DNA of 46,822 nucleotides. Source: Auxenochlorella pyrenoidosa (taxonomy: Eukaryota > Chlorophyta > Trebouxiophyceae > Chlorellales > Chlorellaceae). The notes under the pieces were generated by a model. The model saw only the letters and a list, made by a program, of their open reading frames with translations. It was not told where the DNA came from and ran no database searches. Shown piece after piece: positions 1-13,973 of this stretch; position 1 is the stretch's first letter, and every line of letters begins with the position of its first letter. The stretch covers positions 1,892,319 to 1,939,140 of the forward strand of contig KQ482063.1 of NCBI GenBank assembly GCA_001430745.1. The letters are read 5' to 3'. Position numbers and translations under genes: made by a program.

Positions 1-3000
1 TTGGAGAAGGGGGCAGGCTCAGGGTGCAATGCAGCCGGGGCGGGGCGGGGCGGCTGCGCCGGCGGGCTTCACGCCACCGCTCTTCAGCATGCAAGCGTGC
101 GCCCCGCTCCCGTCGCCTGCCCACCCGCGTGCCTGAAGGGCCGCGGCGGCTCTCCCTGCCTCCCGCACGCCTGTGTGCTGCCCAGCTGGCACGCCCTGTT
201 GCAGCCTGGCTTTATGTGGTGAGGGCGGCCTTGAAAAGCGCGGGCCCCGTGGCATCAAGTGCCGCCGCCCCCCACCTGGAAGATGTGGTCGCGCATCTCG
301 TCGTTGCTGACCAGCAGGCCGCGCTCCCCCGCGGTCACCGAGGCGTAAATCCAGTACCAGTCGTCGTTGGAGCCGGCGGGGGTGGCGTAGAAGGAGCCCG
401 CCTCGGTGAGCTCGCGCAGCAGCTGCTGGGCGGCGGGGGCGCGCGCCTGCAGGGCGGGCCGGGGCCGGGGCGCGCGGCGCGGGCTGAGCCGTGCGGGAGG
501 CCGGGTGCGTGGGAGCGGGCACGAGGAGGGGGAAGGAGCGACGGAATAAAGCCGGGGCTGGATGCTGCAGGGCGCTTGCGCAGTGCGCCGACACCTGAGC
601 GGCATACTGGGGCTCGCCCGGGATGCTGTGGGCAGGCCAGGCGGGCAGTACGGCGCCCACCTGGGGCGCCTTGGTGCGTCCCACATGCAGCATGAGCAGG
701 GGCTTGAGGTCGGGGTGCCGACTAGCCAGGTGGTTCATCACAGCCCTGCAGGGCACCAGGGAAGGGGGCCATGTTCTAGGCTGTCTCACTACAGACGGGA
801 CAGAGGACAACAGCCCATGCCCAGCAGATCTTTGTGTTACCAGGAGCAAGCACATGCGGCATGCACGGCATGGGTCCTGGTCCAGGAACGCTGTGACACG
901 CGCCGGCTCTGCACACGCCGGCGGCATGCCATGCGCCGCGGCGCCTCACTTGATCTGCCCAAAGTTGAAGCCGCCCGACTCAAAGTTCTGGCCAAACAGC
1001 GCGACGTTGGCGCCGTCGATGACCGCGCCAAAGGGGCCGTGCCGCTCCAGCCACTCCTTGAACTGCGGGCAGCAGGGGCAGGGCGGCCGCAGCAGTGAGG
1101 GTATGCAAGCGGTACACAACAGGCGGCCGCACGCCCTTTGCCTGACTTGGGCAGCGGCAGGTGAATGGCTGAGCCCAGGGGTGCTCTAAGAGGGCTTGCG
1201 CACCGCCGTGGCACCGCCGCACGTGGTTTGTTGCGTCAGCGCCAGGCAGGAGGCCCGGGGCAAGCATGCAGGCAGAGCCAGCAGTGGCACCACCCCACCG
1301 TCCCCCGCGCCACCCGCCGCCCACCTGCTGGAAGTCGTTTGGCCGCTTCTCCTGGCGCTCCGCGATGGCGGCAATCCCCTCTGCAAAGGTGCGCATCTCC
1401 TCGGCCGACAGGTCCAGCGCCTTGAGCTGGCCGCCGCAGGACGAGCACTCGCCCGTGGGGCCCACCGTGGTGGGCCCCACCTGCCAGCCGCTGCGCTCTG
1501 CGCCCGCGGCGGGAGACGCGAAGAGAGCGCGCACGCGGGCCAGCGTGCCCGGCTGCAGCGCCGTCAGCTCCGAACCCACGCGCCGCAGCACTGAGGCGGC
1601 GCGCTCCCAGGAGCCGCCCGCGGCCGCCGCCTGCAGCAGCCGCGCAAACTCGGCCTCTGTGAGGTCCAGCTGCTGCTCGGCGATGGCGGCGTCCACTGCG
1701 GCGGGGCAGGTGGGTGGGGGCGGAAACAGGTAGATGGGCGCAGGAAACGCCGGGAACGGACGCGACGGACGCCGGCGTGTGGGCTGGCAGAGGTAGGGAA
1801 GGGCCGGGGCTGGCAAGCAGGCCAGCAGGCCAACTTGGGTGAGCCAACCGGCGCAGGCAGTGTGACAACAGCCCACCCCTGAAGCCAGCAACAAGCTGCC
1901 AATGGGCACTCGACAGAAGACTGCCTCGGCGCACGCTGCCGCGGCACCGGCTGGCGGCAGCCAGGCTGGACCCACCCTCGAAAGCCTTGTCCGCGCTGCC
2001 CTGCTCCGCATACGCGATAAGCGCGGGGGTGAAGGAGCGCAGCTTGGGGTCGATGCCCTGAGCCACAAGCTCCTGCGGGAGGGAGAGGCAGCCGGGAGAA
2101 GGCAGCAATGAGGCATGCGCCGGTGAGGCCCGCCGCATCACCAGCGCACGGTTTGGGCGGCTGGCAGACCGGGCATGCGGCCGATTCGCACAGCTCGGCC
2201 TGCCCACACAACCCACCCCTCGGCTTGTCTGTCTGTCCCGCCTGGCGGTTCCTGGCGCCCCCAGGAGAGGGACTCTTCGCAGGCAGAACCCGCCACGCAC
2301 AGCAGCAGCCCCGCGCCCTGCTTGCCTGAGCCAGCTCAAACGCGCGGTCGGCGTCCCCCCGCTGCGCCGCCAGCCGCGCCAGGGCGGTGAAGCACATCTC
2401 GTTCAGCGGCAGCCGGCCCCCAGAGCCCTTCATCTCTGCAAACAGCTCCTCCGCCCGCCGCAGCCGCTCCGCAGCATCGGGCTGCGGCAGCGGCGCTGGT
2501 GGGGCATCAGCGGCGGCCGCGGCGCTGCCTTCCGCTTGCTCGGCCGCCTGGCTGCCTGCCTGCTCGGCAGCAGGTACAGCGGCTGCGGCGACCAACGCAT
2601 CGCCAGCCTCGCCCGCGGCGCTGCCAGCTGCGGTGCCCGCCGCCTCCTGCTGCTGCTGCTGCTCCTCCTGGTGCTGCCCCGCTGCCGGCGCGTCGGCGGC
2701 AGCGCCTGCGTCGTACCGCCGCTGCAGGTGCTCCTCCCAGCCATCGCCGCCGCCGCAGAGGTAGAGCAGCGAGACGTAGAGGTCGGCCCCCAGCTTGAGC
2801 CCGTCCGCCTTGGCCTGGTCAAAGGCTGCCAGGGCAGCAGCCAGGTCGTTGGCTTTTGCGGCCTGGTGGATGGCCATGCGGGCCTGCAGCAGCGAGGGCA
2901 GGGCGGGGTGACGGAGCGGTGGGTGCAGGGGATGGACAGCCATTCAGGCACTTTTGGCGTGTGACTCAGCGCGAGGGGTGCGGGGTGAGCTACAACACGG

Positions 3001-3197
3001 TGGCACCCAAATTGGGCAGGATGGGAGCGGAGGGCACGGCCAAGGGGGGCCTGCGGGCTGGGCAGCAGCGCCCGGGACCCCAGGGCTGCACCCACCATCA
3101 GCTCCGGGCTGGGCGGCTTCTTCCGCTTCTTCTGCTGCTGCTGCTGCTGGCTGCCTGCCTGACCGTCCACCCGCTGCTTCTTTGCTGCCGGCTGCAT
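1..3197 (-). CDS. PRORP: Proteinaceous RNase P (PRORP), 3' end beyond window
   Basis: Single-protein RNase P that removes 5' leaders from pre-tRNAs. Traced exons (minus): 3197-3096, 2883-2326, 2072-1976, 1695-1325, 1062-950, 745-661, 446-276; the last exon lies left of the window. About 499 residues are visible. The order is PPR-type helical repeats (residues ~35-320, broken by a ~100-residue Ala/Gln-rich insert), a CxxC half of the structural zinc site (C336, C339), then the NYN metallonuclease domain. Its DGANV motif (D392), NDDWYWIY (D470, D471) and SNDEMRDH (D491) supply the four metal-binding Asp known in this family. The N-terminus has basic clusters AKKQR and KKRKK, suggesting a nuclear enzyme. 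I chose the first in-frame ATG at 3197; the frame stays open upstream to 3398 without another ATG, so an upstream exon is possible. Intron 2 has a GC donor at 2325. Confidence 0.93.
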
Positions 3198-4569
3198 GTT
3201 CTCCCCCTGCTGCTCGCCCTGCTGCTGCGGGTCTGCAGGCACTGCCGCAATAGACGCCGCCGGCGGGCGCAGGCTGCGGCTGGCGCGCAGGTGCCGTGGC
3301 CGCCGCTGCTGGGGCACAGGTTGGTGATGCTTTGCAGCGGCTGGAGTATAGTGCAGGCACAAGCTAGATGAGGATTGCAGTGCCCTGCAGGGTGACACAA
3401 AACGTTATTGAGCGAGCAGCAGGAGCAGGCAGCAGTGGCGGCGGCGGCAGAAGCAGCAGCGGTCAGTGGCTGCTTTAGCAGCGCAGACCGCACCTTATGG
3501 AGACCTTGGTCGGAAGGCTGCTGGCTGCGCTGGCTTCGAGGGACAGGAGAGGGCGTGCCACTCGGGCGGTGCAGCAAGTGAGCATCGGCCGCAAGCGCAG
3601 AAGCAGCATGTGCGGCTCGATGCACAGGGTGCGCGCCGAGTAAGCAAGCGGACGGTCGTTCGGCATGCATGCCCTGGATGAACAGCTGCGCGCTGCGTCA
3701 TGCTGCCGCCAGTGACCGCACACCCGTGCAGGAACAGCCTGCTGGCTCCTTGAACAAACTGAGCACGAGTATACACGCACGATATGGACTAGCAAGCAGA
3801 CAAGTCGCTGCGCCACCAACATGCGCTTCTTGTCTTCAGTGCCACGAGAGTGGACGCCGGTCGACGCAAAGACTTCACGCTGCCCGGCCTGGAACCCTGG
3901 TTAGCACCTACATGGGATGGCCCCACTGCTGCATCAGGCAGAAGTGGGATGCTGACATGGTCCAGATGTGGTGCCCATGTAATGCATGCGCGCTGCTGGT
4001 CAGGCACCCAACCAAGCCAGAGGAGTCATTGGTCAACACTTCCGCTACTGCGTGTCATTGGTGCGTGAAAATGCCATTAGCAGGATCCGTGACTTATCAG
4101 ACGAAAAAATTTTCAATGTGGATGCGTATGAGCTGCACTCCCTGTTGCATTGCTGTGAGCTATTGAATTTGAGCTGCCCAGTGCTCCAGCGGGAGCCGCT
4201 AGGGGTGGGTGACACGGCAGAATTGCATTGCCGCAATCAAGCGACCCCTCACGCCTCCTTTTGGCCACCCATGGCGTGTGAGCAGATGTAAAAGGGTGTC
4301 CAGAGCACAGAAAGTGCCGCTGCAAGCTGCAACTTGCGAGTTGCAAAGACCCAAGCGGAGGGCCCCTTCCGAGCGCCAAAGCCCATCCCTTGATCCACAT
4401 TATATGTAGGAAACGCTCAATTAGACCAGCAGATTCCGTTTTGGGTCCCTACAGGGAGTGGCGTGCTGCGTGCTGCCCGGGGCAGCATGCGGGCCAAGGG
4501 CATGCCCCAGGCCTGCCGGGGCCTCTTTCACGAGCGTGCAGACCCAGGGGAGCAGAGCAGCTAGCAACC
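3198..4569. other. Divergent intergenic region between PRORP and RPS23
   Basis: No coding region is convincing on either strand. It must contain the 5' leaders and promoters of both flanking genes, which point away from each other. I see no confident TATA box or other named element. The stretch around 4080-4420 is locally more AT-rich than the surroundings. Confidence 0.5.
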
Positions 4570-6713
<2,144 letters not shown>

Positions 6714-7357
6714 GCTCCGGCTGCCTCTGCGGCAGCACCAGCAGCAGCAGCAGCGGCGGTGGTGCCAGGGCCGCAGCCTGCGGCCAGCCTGCAGCCCAGC
6801 GGCGTGCAGCTGAGCATGCGGCACGGCCGCCACCCCCGCTACCTAGCTCAGGACAGCATCCCGCCTCTTCCATCCCACCTCCCTCGCTCTCCTGCTCCCC
6901 AGATGTAAGGACATCCGCTGAAGAGTCACATTTCAGGCCTGCAAGGCAGCAAGGCTTCCCATGACATTCAAAATTCTGGGGAAAGGAGAAGGGTCTGCAT
7001 GCCTAGCAGCTTTAGGGGCAGCTTGGGTGTGTGTTTGCAAGTGTTGTCCTAGCTGGAGCAGCCATTCGGCAGAGGTGTGTGTTGCTGAGTACATGTTATG
7101 ACTTGCATCCAAGGTCCATAAAAATTCCCTGTGAGGAGAGGTATCGCCTTAAAGACAACTGAAGGAGCCAGGATGCCCGAAACAGCGTAGATTCAGGGCT
7201 GGCCATGCTGTGCTGACGGTGCAGACGGCGAGAGGTCAGCCATAGGTCACCAAACCCGGTTGAAGCGCATCTTGCTGCCCTCATCTTCGCTGATTAAGGT
7301 ATTCTTAATTCTTCTCAGCACGTTCGCAGGCCGGCAGCGGGCTGTGCCGCTTCACCG
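6714..7357. other. RPS23 3' UTR and upstream region of the MBOAT gene
   Basis: No gene is seen. The first ~200 bases are probably RPS23 3' UTR, ending near the TGTAA at 6904. The rest lies upstream of the acyltransferase gene. Confidence 0.5.
6904..6908 (+). promoter_or_regulatory. TGTAA polyadenylation motif, RPS23
   Basis: TGTAA 191 bases after the RPS23 stop codon. TGTAA is the established chlorophyte poly(A) signal; the assignment is inferred from position only. Confidence 0.55.
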
Positions 7358-10300
7358 ATGACGACCGGCCTTCTGCTCCCCCCACTGAGCCTTCCGGCTC
7401 GCCAGCTGTTGTGGATCGCCTACGGCTTTCTGTCTGGGTTCGCGCTGTCGTCGCAGCGATGGCGCACCCCCGGCGGCAGCCGCCTGGTGGCGGCACTGCC
7501 GCTGCTCGTCCTCAACCTGCTGGCCCCGCTCCTCTTTGACGGAGATACAGAGACGCTGGCCAACTTTGCCTGCGCTATTGCCACCGCTTTCATCTCCAAC
7601 ATGAAGGCACGCAACGCAGACGCTGCCGGGGCCGACACAAGCAGAACAAAGCCTCCATCCTCCCCACTGCTCTCACTGCTCTCGCTGCAGCTTTGCTCAC
7701 TCCTGTGTCCACCCCCTTGGCTGCAGGTGCTAGGCTGGATCATGGGCCGAGGATCCCTGGTTGGCGGCAGGCTGTCTCCTGCACAGTTTGCTGCTGTGTA
7801 CACGCTCCCCATCACTCCGGCAGCAGGTGTGTGGCTGGGTTTGGCCCATGCAGTGTCAAGTTACCAATTTGCTGGCTTGAAACGTTGAGCCAGACACGGT
7901 GCATGTCGATCCGCAACAGCATCGCGGCATTACAGATCGGGGGTGCAAATCTGTCTGCTCAGGGTTGATGCAGCCGTCCTGCCCTCCTGCTGCGCATGCT
8001 GCAGAGCCCGAGGAGGAAGTGGAAGAGAGCAAGGGAGGAGAAGGGACAGGGCAGCCTGGAGCAAAGGGGCTGGAGGGGGCCTCGCAGGCCAAGCCCCAGG
8101 AGGCGCGCCGCCCGGTGCCCAGCCACCTGGCAGAGGCCTACTCCAGTGAGCACGCGCCTGCCGCCCGCCTGCCCGCCCTGCCTTTCTGCCTGCCTGCCTG
8201 TCCACCTGCAAGCCAGCCCGTTGGGCCTGCCAGCCCGCAAACCCTGCTCCTACCCCTTGAGTGCTGCTGTACTGCCTGTTCTCCGAGGATCCGTGCTCCT
8301 GAAATTTCGCTGGCTTGTAGTCAGGGTTGGACGCGCCCAACCTCTTGCAACGTCGAGCTCGCTCCTGTCAACTACTTTTCCAAGCACCGTGCTCAGTGGC
8401 TGTGCCCCTGCCCTGCAGCCGCCCACCTGCTGGCCCGCTTCCTGCTCAAGGCGGTGGCCCTCGTCTGGACGGGCGTCATGCTGCAAACCACCACCCTGCC
8501 CCGCCTGCCACAGTTGGTGCTGGAAGGTGGGGGGGTGGGGGCAATGCAACCCCCGGACAGGAGGCGGCCTGCTGCACGCGGCTTGCCCCGCGCGCGCTCA
8601 GCTGCAATTTGCTAGCACAGGCCCCACAACGTACCTGCTCGCACCCTCATTGCCGATGCACTCCGTCCAGGTCCGTACCCTTTCCCCGCAGTGTTTAGCC
8701 AGTACATGATCCTGTCCATCGCCGCTGACGGCCTGGGAGCGGCAGCCAGCGCGCTGCTGGGCATCAAAGTCAGCCGGCACTTTGAAAAGTGGGTGGGCCT
8801 GGGCGGTGCGAGGTGCCTTGTTAGGAGGGTCTGGCTGCCTGCTGCGTGTGCCCCTCGAATGCACTCAGGTGCTCGGCTGCCTCCCAGAAGGTGCGCCCCA
8901 CTTGTCAACGAGCCTGCGCCCTCCTGGCTCCCTGCTCCCCTGCCTGCAGCCCATATGGGGCCACCAGCGGTGAGCCCTTCCCACTCGTCTGGTCTGTAGA
9001 AACTGGCACGCTGCGCATGCAAGGGGGGCCCACAGCGCTTCGCGGCAGCCTTGGTGGGCCTCGTGCGCCTCGCCCCCGCGCCTCCCTGCCTGTGTGCGAG
9101 CGCCCTCCTGTGCGTCCCTCCCCACCACAGTCGCCGACTTTTGGAACCAGCGGTGGAACCTGGTGGTGTCCAACATCCTGCGGGCCTGCATCTACGACCC
9201 AATCATGGAGGTGGGTGGGGGGTGGGGGGGGGGGCATGGAGGTGCCGGCATCCAAGGAGGTGCCGACAGCCGGTTCACTGCTTGGGACCAACGGCACTTC
9301 GCTCCTGCTTGATGCAAGGCTCGGCCACAAGGGACGCCCGCAAGCCAGAGCTATCCACAACAACGTTGGCACCCCGCGCCTCTCAATTCCCTGATTGAAG
9401 GCAGCAGTGCATGTGTCACATGTGCCGCCCCTTGCACTGCCTGTGCTGCTCTGCACCCAGCCCATGTGACTGGGAACCCCCACAGGCAGCTCAACTTGAC
9501 AACTGAACGCTCTAACGCCCATGCCACTGCTAACAGACACCTGGATGGTGTGCCCGCCTGCAGGGCCGGCTTGTGGTGCGCCCCGGCGCCAGCATCCCGC
9601 GGTTCTCCCGCATGCGCCGCATGGCCGCTGTGTTTGCAGTGTTTGTCGCATCTGGCCTGGTGCACGAGGCGCTGTTCTGGTGGGTGCTGCCTGCTTGGGT
9701 TGGCGCCAAAGGCAGGGGTATGAGAGCAGCTGGGGCCCCAAAACTGCTGCTGTGCTCATGTTAGGATGCCCGTTCACTGCGTATTTTCACGCTTTCTTAC
9801 TCGACAGCTTGCCTCTCCCAACTCTCTCGCAGGTACCAGTCTGGTACCCACACACCCCATCTACTGTGGTTCTGGCACTTCGTGGCCTGGGGGGGCATCA
9901 TTGTGGCGGAGAATGTGGGCAAGAAAGCTCTTAGGTGAGGGAAAAGAGGGACAGGCACAGGCAGCAAGAGTCCTGCCTATCGAAAAGGCCATGCCAGAGT
10001 TGTCAGCACAGGGGCAGGGCCTTGATGGAAACAGACCCCTGAGCCTGGCAGTCGCCACCTTGCTGCCGTGCAGGAAAACGGGACTGCATGTGCCGACCCC
10101 GCTGGCCATTGCACTGTTCCAGATTCTGCGTGAGTCAGAGCTGGATGGAGGAGGGGCTGGCATGCACCCCATCGGGTGGAAGCGGCACGCAGCGCACGGG
10201 TGAATCAGCCTGCCAGGGCTCGGCCCGACTCATACATGCTCGTGCCATAACCCCCTTGTCAATCATCCACCGCCATGGGCGTCTCCTCATGCCTGCCTCC

Positions 10301-10454
10301 CCCTGCCGCAGTGCACGTCATGCTAGGCACCTTTTGGTTCCCGCCGCTGCACCGGATGGGTGTGATGGAGAAGGGGACAGCCAGCATCGTCCAGGGCTGG
10401 CAGCTCCTGAAGCGGGCAGCCTGCGCTGCAACGGCAAAAGTAGCTGCAGCCTGA
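7358..10454 (+). CDS. MBOAT-family wax synthase-like O-acyltransferase
   Basis: Multi-pass membrane O-acyltransferase of the plant wax-synthase type (long-chain alcohol O-fatty-acyltransferase), expected in the ER. Exons: 7358-7606, 7727-7826, 8005-8145, 8419-8526, 8692-8788, 8950-8969, 9131-9210, 9564-9679, 9833-9934, 10074-10129, 10312-10454, giving 403 residues. Hydrophobic segments run through the protein. The family signature (A/D)DFWNQRWN is at ~240-248, and the catalytic His is H299 in SGLVHE. An acidic, Glu/Lys-rich loop (exon 3) replaces part of the usual cytosolic loop. Intron 1 has a GC donor (7607), is 120 bases long and is open in frame, so retention would add 40 residues. Exon 6 is a 20-base microexon encoding PYGATS, which joins directly to VADFWNQRW. 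The substrate cannot be told from sequence; a sterol or diacylglycerol acceptor is possible. Confidence 0.9.
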
Positions 10455-10978
10455 CTGGCAGCAGGGCTGTGTGCGCTCGCCAGCAGCCATGCTGGCATCC
10501 AGCGCTGTGGCCGCATGGGCAGCCAAGACAACCGGGACGCTGGGGATTTCTGGAGGGGGCTTCAGTGTAGCCCGCACTGTACCCATGCCCGGACGACTAC
10601 AGCGCTGTTCCACTGCTCTCAACCCTCCCGCTCAGACCTGCATTGACTGGTTCCCTGCCTGCCAGCCCGAGCTCTGCTTGTACAGGGCACTTGCCTCGCC
10701 TCTGCTGCATGCTACTGTCAATGAATATCCTTTTTGGCCTCCAAAGAGCAGCACACTGCCTGGTAACTTAGGCCCCCCCCCGTGTGGGGCACCAGGGTTT
10801 TCAGGGAAGACGAGCTAACAGGGATGTAAGTGCAGTGGCACACACGCGCACAGGCATCACGACACTAGTTTGGGAAATGAGCAAGAGCAGGTCTTGTTAC
10901 GCTGTTTCAAGTGCAAGCGATGCACCGCTGCTTCCTGGTTTGACCTCCGCCAGGGCGACGACTTTCCAGGTCCGCACA
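10455..10978. other. Convergent 3' ends of MBOAT and PAM2-A genes
   Basis: Noncoding. It lies between two convergent stop codons and contains the plus-strand TGTAA at 10825. No clear TGTAA is present for the minus-strand gene. Confidence 0.5.
10825..10829 (+). promoter_or_regulatory. TGTAA polyadenylation motif, MBOAT gene
   Basis: TGTAA 371 bases past the MBOAT stop, in the convergent intergenic region. Assigned by position and the known chlorophyte signal. Confidence 0.45.
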
Positions 10979-13224
10979 TCACGCCTGCCGGGGGATGAAG
11001 GGCTTGGCGGAGACGCGCAGCCGGTGGGAGGGCGCTGCAGGCGCTGTGCACGCGCTCGGAGCGCCAGCAGAGGGTTCGGCCTGCTCAGCTGTGCTGGCAG
11101 CAGCAGGCGTCGCTGGCAGGCCCTGCGCGTGCTGGGGCTCTGCCGCCCCGCCGTCAAAGCTGCCGGAGGCCTTGTTGTCTGCCGCGTCAGCGCTATCCTG
11201 CCCAGATTGGACCTCGCTGCTCATGCTGGACGCACGCCTGGCGCTGCCGGCTGGCTCGCCGCTCCCCGCCTCTGCGCCAGGCGAGGTGCCGGCCGCCTGA
11301 GCGACCGCCAGGTCGGCGGCAGTGCCCTCTTGCGTCGCTGCAGCCCCTGCTGAGGCCTCAGGCGGCGTTTCTGCTGTTGCCGCCGCCTCTTCCACTGGCT
11401 CTGGTGTTGGACCGCCTGATCCCAGCTCTCCAGAGGCGCGGGGGCTTGGCGCGGCCGCAGCTGTGGCCCAGCCCTCGTCCTCCTCACCCTGCTGCTCAAC
11501 CTCCTGGCTGCAAGTCGCTGCTGCCATCTGGTCCGGCACTGCTGCCGGCACTGCACCCTGCTCCTCCTCTGAGGCAGGCGGCAGCGCTGGGGTCGATGAG
11601 CCACGGGAGCCCCCCGCCGGCTGCAGCTGCTGCTGCTGCCCCTGGTAGTGGAGAGACACATCCTCCTCCTCCTCCTCTGCCTCACAAAGCGCCTCCTGGC
11701 TGGCTGTCCAGAAGAAGGGCAGCGCGCTGTCCTCCTGGCGCTGCAGGGCCACCCCCTCCTCGCCAGCGGGCAGAAGCAGGTACCGCTGCTGCCCTGCAGG
11801 CGCCTCTGCCGTGCCTGCCTCACTCTCTGCCGTGCTTGCTGAGACTGCTGCCTCTGCCTCTGCCTCTGCTGGCTCTGACACCTCATGCCCAACTGCTGCT
11901 GCAGCCTGCGCCAGCGTCTCTGTCGGTGCTGCATCCGCTGACACCGCCGCCTCCCAGTCCTCTGCCTCCTCTGTTGTTGTCACTGATGCCGCAGGCGATC
12001 CGATCTCACCAGCCTGGCTTGAGGCTGCCCCCAGTCTGCTCGTCCCTGGCTGTGCCGATGCACGACTGGGCGGGCCAGGCTGGTGCGGCGGTGGTGGCGG
12101 TACCCAGCCAGGCAGGGGGGGTGATGGCGGAGCCGGCGGCACAGACCAGGAGCTTCCCCCCTGCTTCTGCCATGCTGCTGCGGGTGGGCCCGCCCAGGCT
12201 GCGGCCCCTGGCACAAGGCGCGCCGCCCCAGCCTGCTGCCCTGCCGTCCGGGGGTTGGCGGCCTGCATGCCTGGCGCGGCCTGCCAGTGGCTGACCCACT
12301 GCTGCAGCGTGGCCAGCTGCTGCGCGTGCCAGGACAGCTGCCACTGCAGAGCCTTTGCCTGGCCCTCGGTGGCCCCCAGCTGGTTGCTCAGCTCCATCAC
12401 GCGCTGCTGGGCCGCCTCCGCCTCTCCCCAGGCGCTGCTGGCCCTCTCCTCTGCAGCCGCCGCCTCCTTTTTGGCAGCCACCAGCTGCCATGCCCACCTG
12501 TCTGCCTGCTGCTCAAAAGCGGCGACCCTGCCCTCCGCCGCGCCCAGCTGCCGCTGCTGCTCCGTGAGGTGCTCCTGCGCCACTGCCAGCTCATGCTCTG
12601 CGGTGGTTGCCCTGGCCTCTGCTGCCGCTGCCTGCGCTAGCGCTGCCGCCAGCTCGTCTTGCAGCCTGTGCATTTCCTCCAGCTTTGCGGCAGCCTCTGC
12701 ATCTGCCTGCCTTCCGGCATGCTCCCTGGCCTCATCCGCCCGTGCCTGCAGCGCTTTGAACTCGTCCTCTGCTGCCTTGGCCCGCCGCTGCGCGGCTGCC
12801 AGCTGCTCCTGCAGAGACGCCGCCTCGGAATGCCGCACCTGCAAGCATGGGAGGCGTGAGGAGGCTTTGGAGTCAGTTTCCAGTTTTCTGTCTGCCCTCC
12901 CGTCGCTGTGCAGCTGCAAAGTATGCTGGTATGTGCTGCAAGCAGGGGCGAGGTGGCCATCTCCTGGCTCACCGCCTGAGCCGCTGCGGCGCGGTTGTCT
13001 GCCGCCGCCGCCCGCTGCACCGCATCCTCCAGCAGCCCCTGCTGCTCCTCCAGGGCCTGGTGTAGCAGATGGACAGAGCGCTCAGCAGCCGCAGCCCGGG
13101 CGCAGCAGGCATCGCAGGTGGCGCTGTGCATGGACGGGGGCAGTGAGCGGACGGGCGGGGGCGGCGGCGGGGGCGGCCAAGCGGCTGCTGCCTCCCCAGG
13201 GCCGTCTGGCCTGTTTGGTGGCAT
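10979..13224 (-). CDS. Coiled-coil protein with C-terminal PAM2 motif (PAM2-A)
   Basis: Exons 13224-12973 and 12838-10979 give 703 residues. A Pro-rich N-terminus leads into a motif shared with the genes at 41696 and 43838: CxxCC-x-R-A-AAAER-V-LLHQAL-xQQ-LLE-AVQ. A long Ala/Glu/Gln-rich coiled coil follows (~85-300), then a Pro-rich linker and an acidic, Ser/Ala/Glu-rich low-complexity region (~350-680). The last residues, LRVSAKPFIPRQA, match the PAM2 consensus (L-x-x-x-A-x-x-F-x-P), the peptide that binds the MLLE domain of poly(A)-binding protein. By known PAM2 biology it probably associates with PABP in mRNP particles; that is inference. The coiled coil could mediate oligomerisation with its paralogues. 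No enzymatic domain is visible and I do not recognise an orthologue. Confidence 0.82.
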
Positions 13225-13973
13225 GCTGGGATTGGGGGGCGCTGAAAGGGGAGTTGTGGAGGGCAGATAGGCTGGGGGTGACAGGGGAACGAGCCTTGGG
13301 GCTGTCAGCCGCAGGGGAGGAAGACAAGGAGGCTCAGTAGGCCTTGAGCACCAATCATGTTCACAAAAGTCGCCATTCCCCTCGGGCTCATGGCAAAAGC
13401 GGTCCAAGGCTTTCTACCCCTGCTTCTTTATGCTTTCCATGCATCGTTTTTCCGGCTGTAGGGGCTCCTAATGCATGCGTGCTGTTCTGGTTGTTGCTGT
13501 AGCAGCAGCGGCATCCCACACAGTGACCCCGACAGCTCTGACAGCGGCAGCGGGTACAAGGAGCAGTGAACTGCAACGCCGCCCCAGACATCCACCTAAC
13601 AAGAGCTGGAGAACACAAACCAAGGTTTAGACCATATTGTGCCCGCTGAAGGGATAGGACCTACTGCATGATGTCACAGTGTGCAAGGCGGAGTCGGTTG
13701 CCTGCCCGTTGCATTCAAATAGTGAGCAGATGCAGATTGGATGCGGTATTTGTGTCGCGGCGGGTTGTAGACAATTCAAAACAAACTGCGCTTCAGCTTT
13801 CTGTGACGCGGTCCACCGCTCAGACAGCAGTGTGTTGCCGCGTCTTGGGAACGTAGGCGGCCGGCACCCACCAGCGCGATCTGCCGCCGCTGTGTGCCTG
13901 TGCTGGGCAGTTGCAGGTGTCCAACAGGCCCGCATCGCCAGGCAGGCGGACAGGCGCGCGCCCCCACCCGCCA
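13225..13973. other. Intergenic, upstream of PAM2-A and downstream of macro-kinase
   Basis: Both flanking genes read on the minus strand, so this holds the kinase 3' UTR and the PAM2-A promoter. I see no gene. The G-rich stretch at 13135-13170 lies within PAM2-A exon 1, not here. Confidence 0.45.

Noticed and set aside
19..927. Long minus-strand frames through PRORP introns
   Set aside because: They are open only because of high GC; the conserved PRORP segments lie in different frames joined by introns.
3198..3398. PRORP start at 3398
   Set aside because: That codon is GTG, not ATG; the first in-frame ATG is 3197. An upstream exon remains possible.
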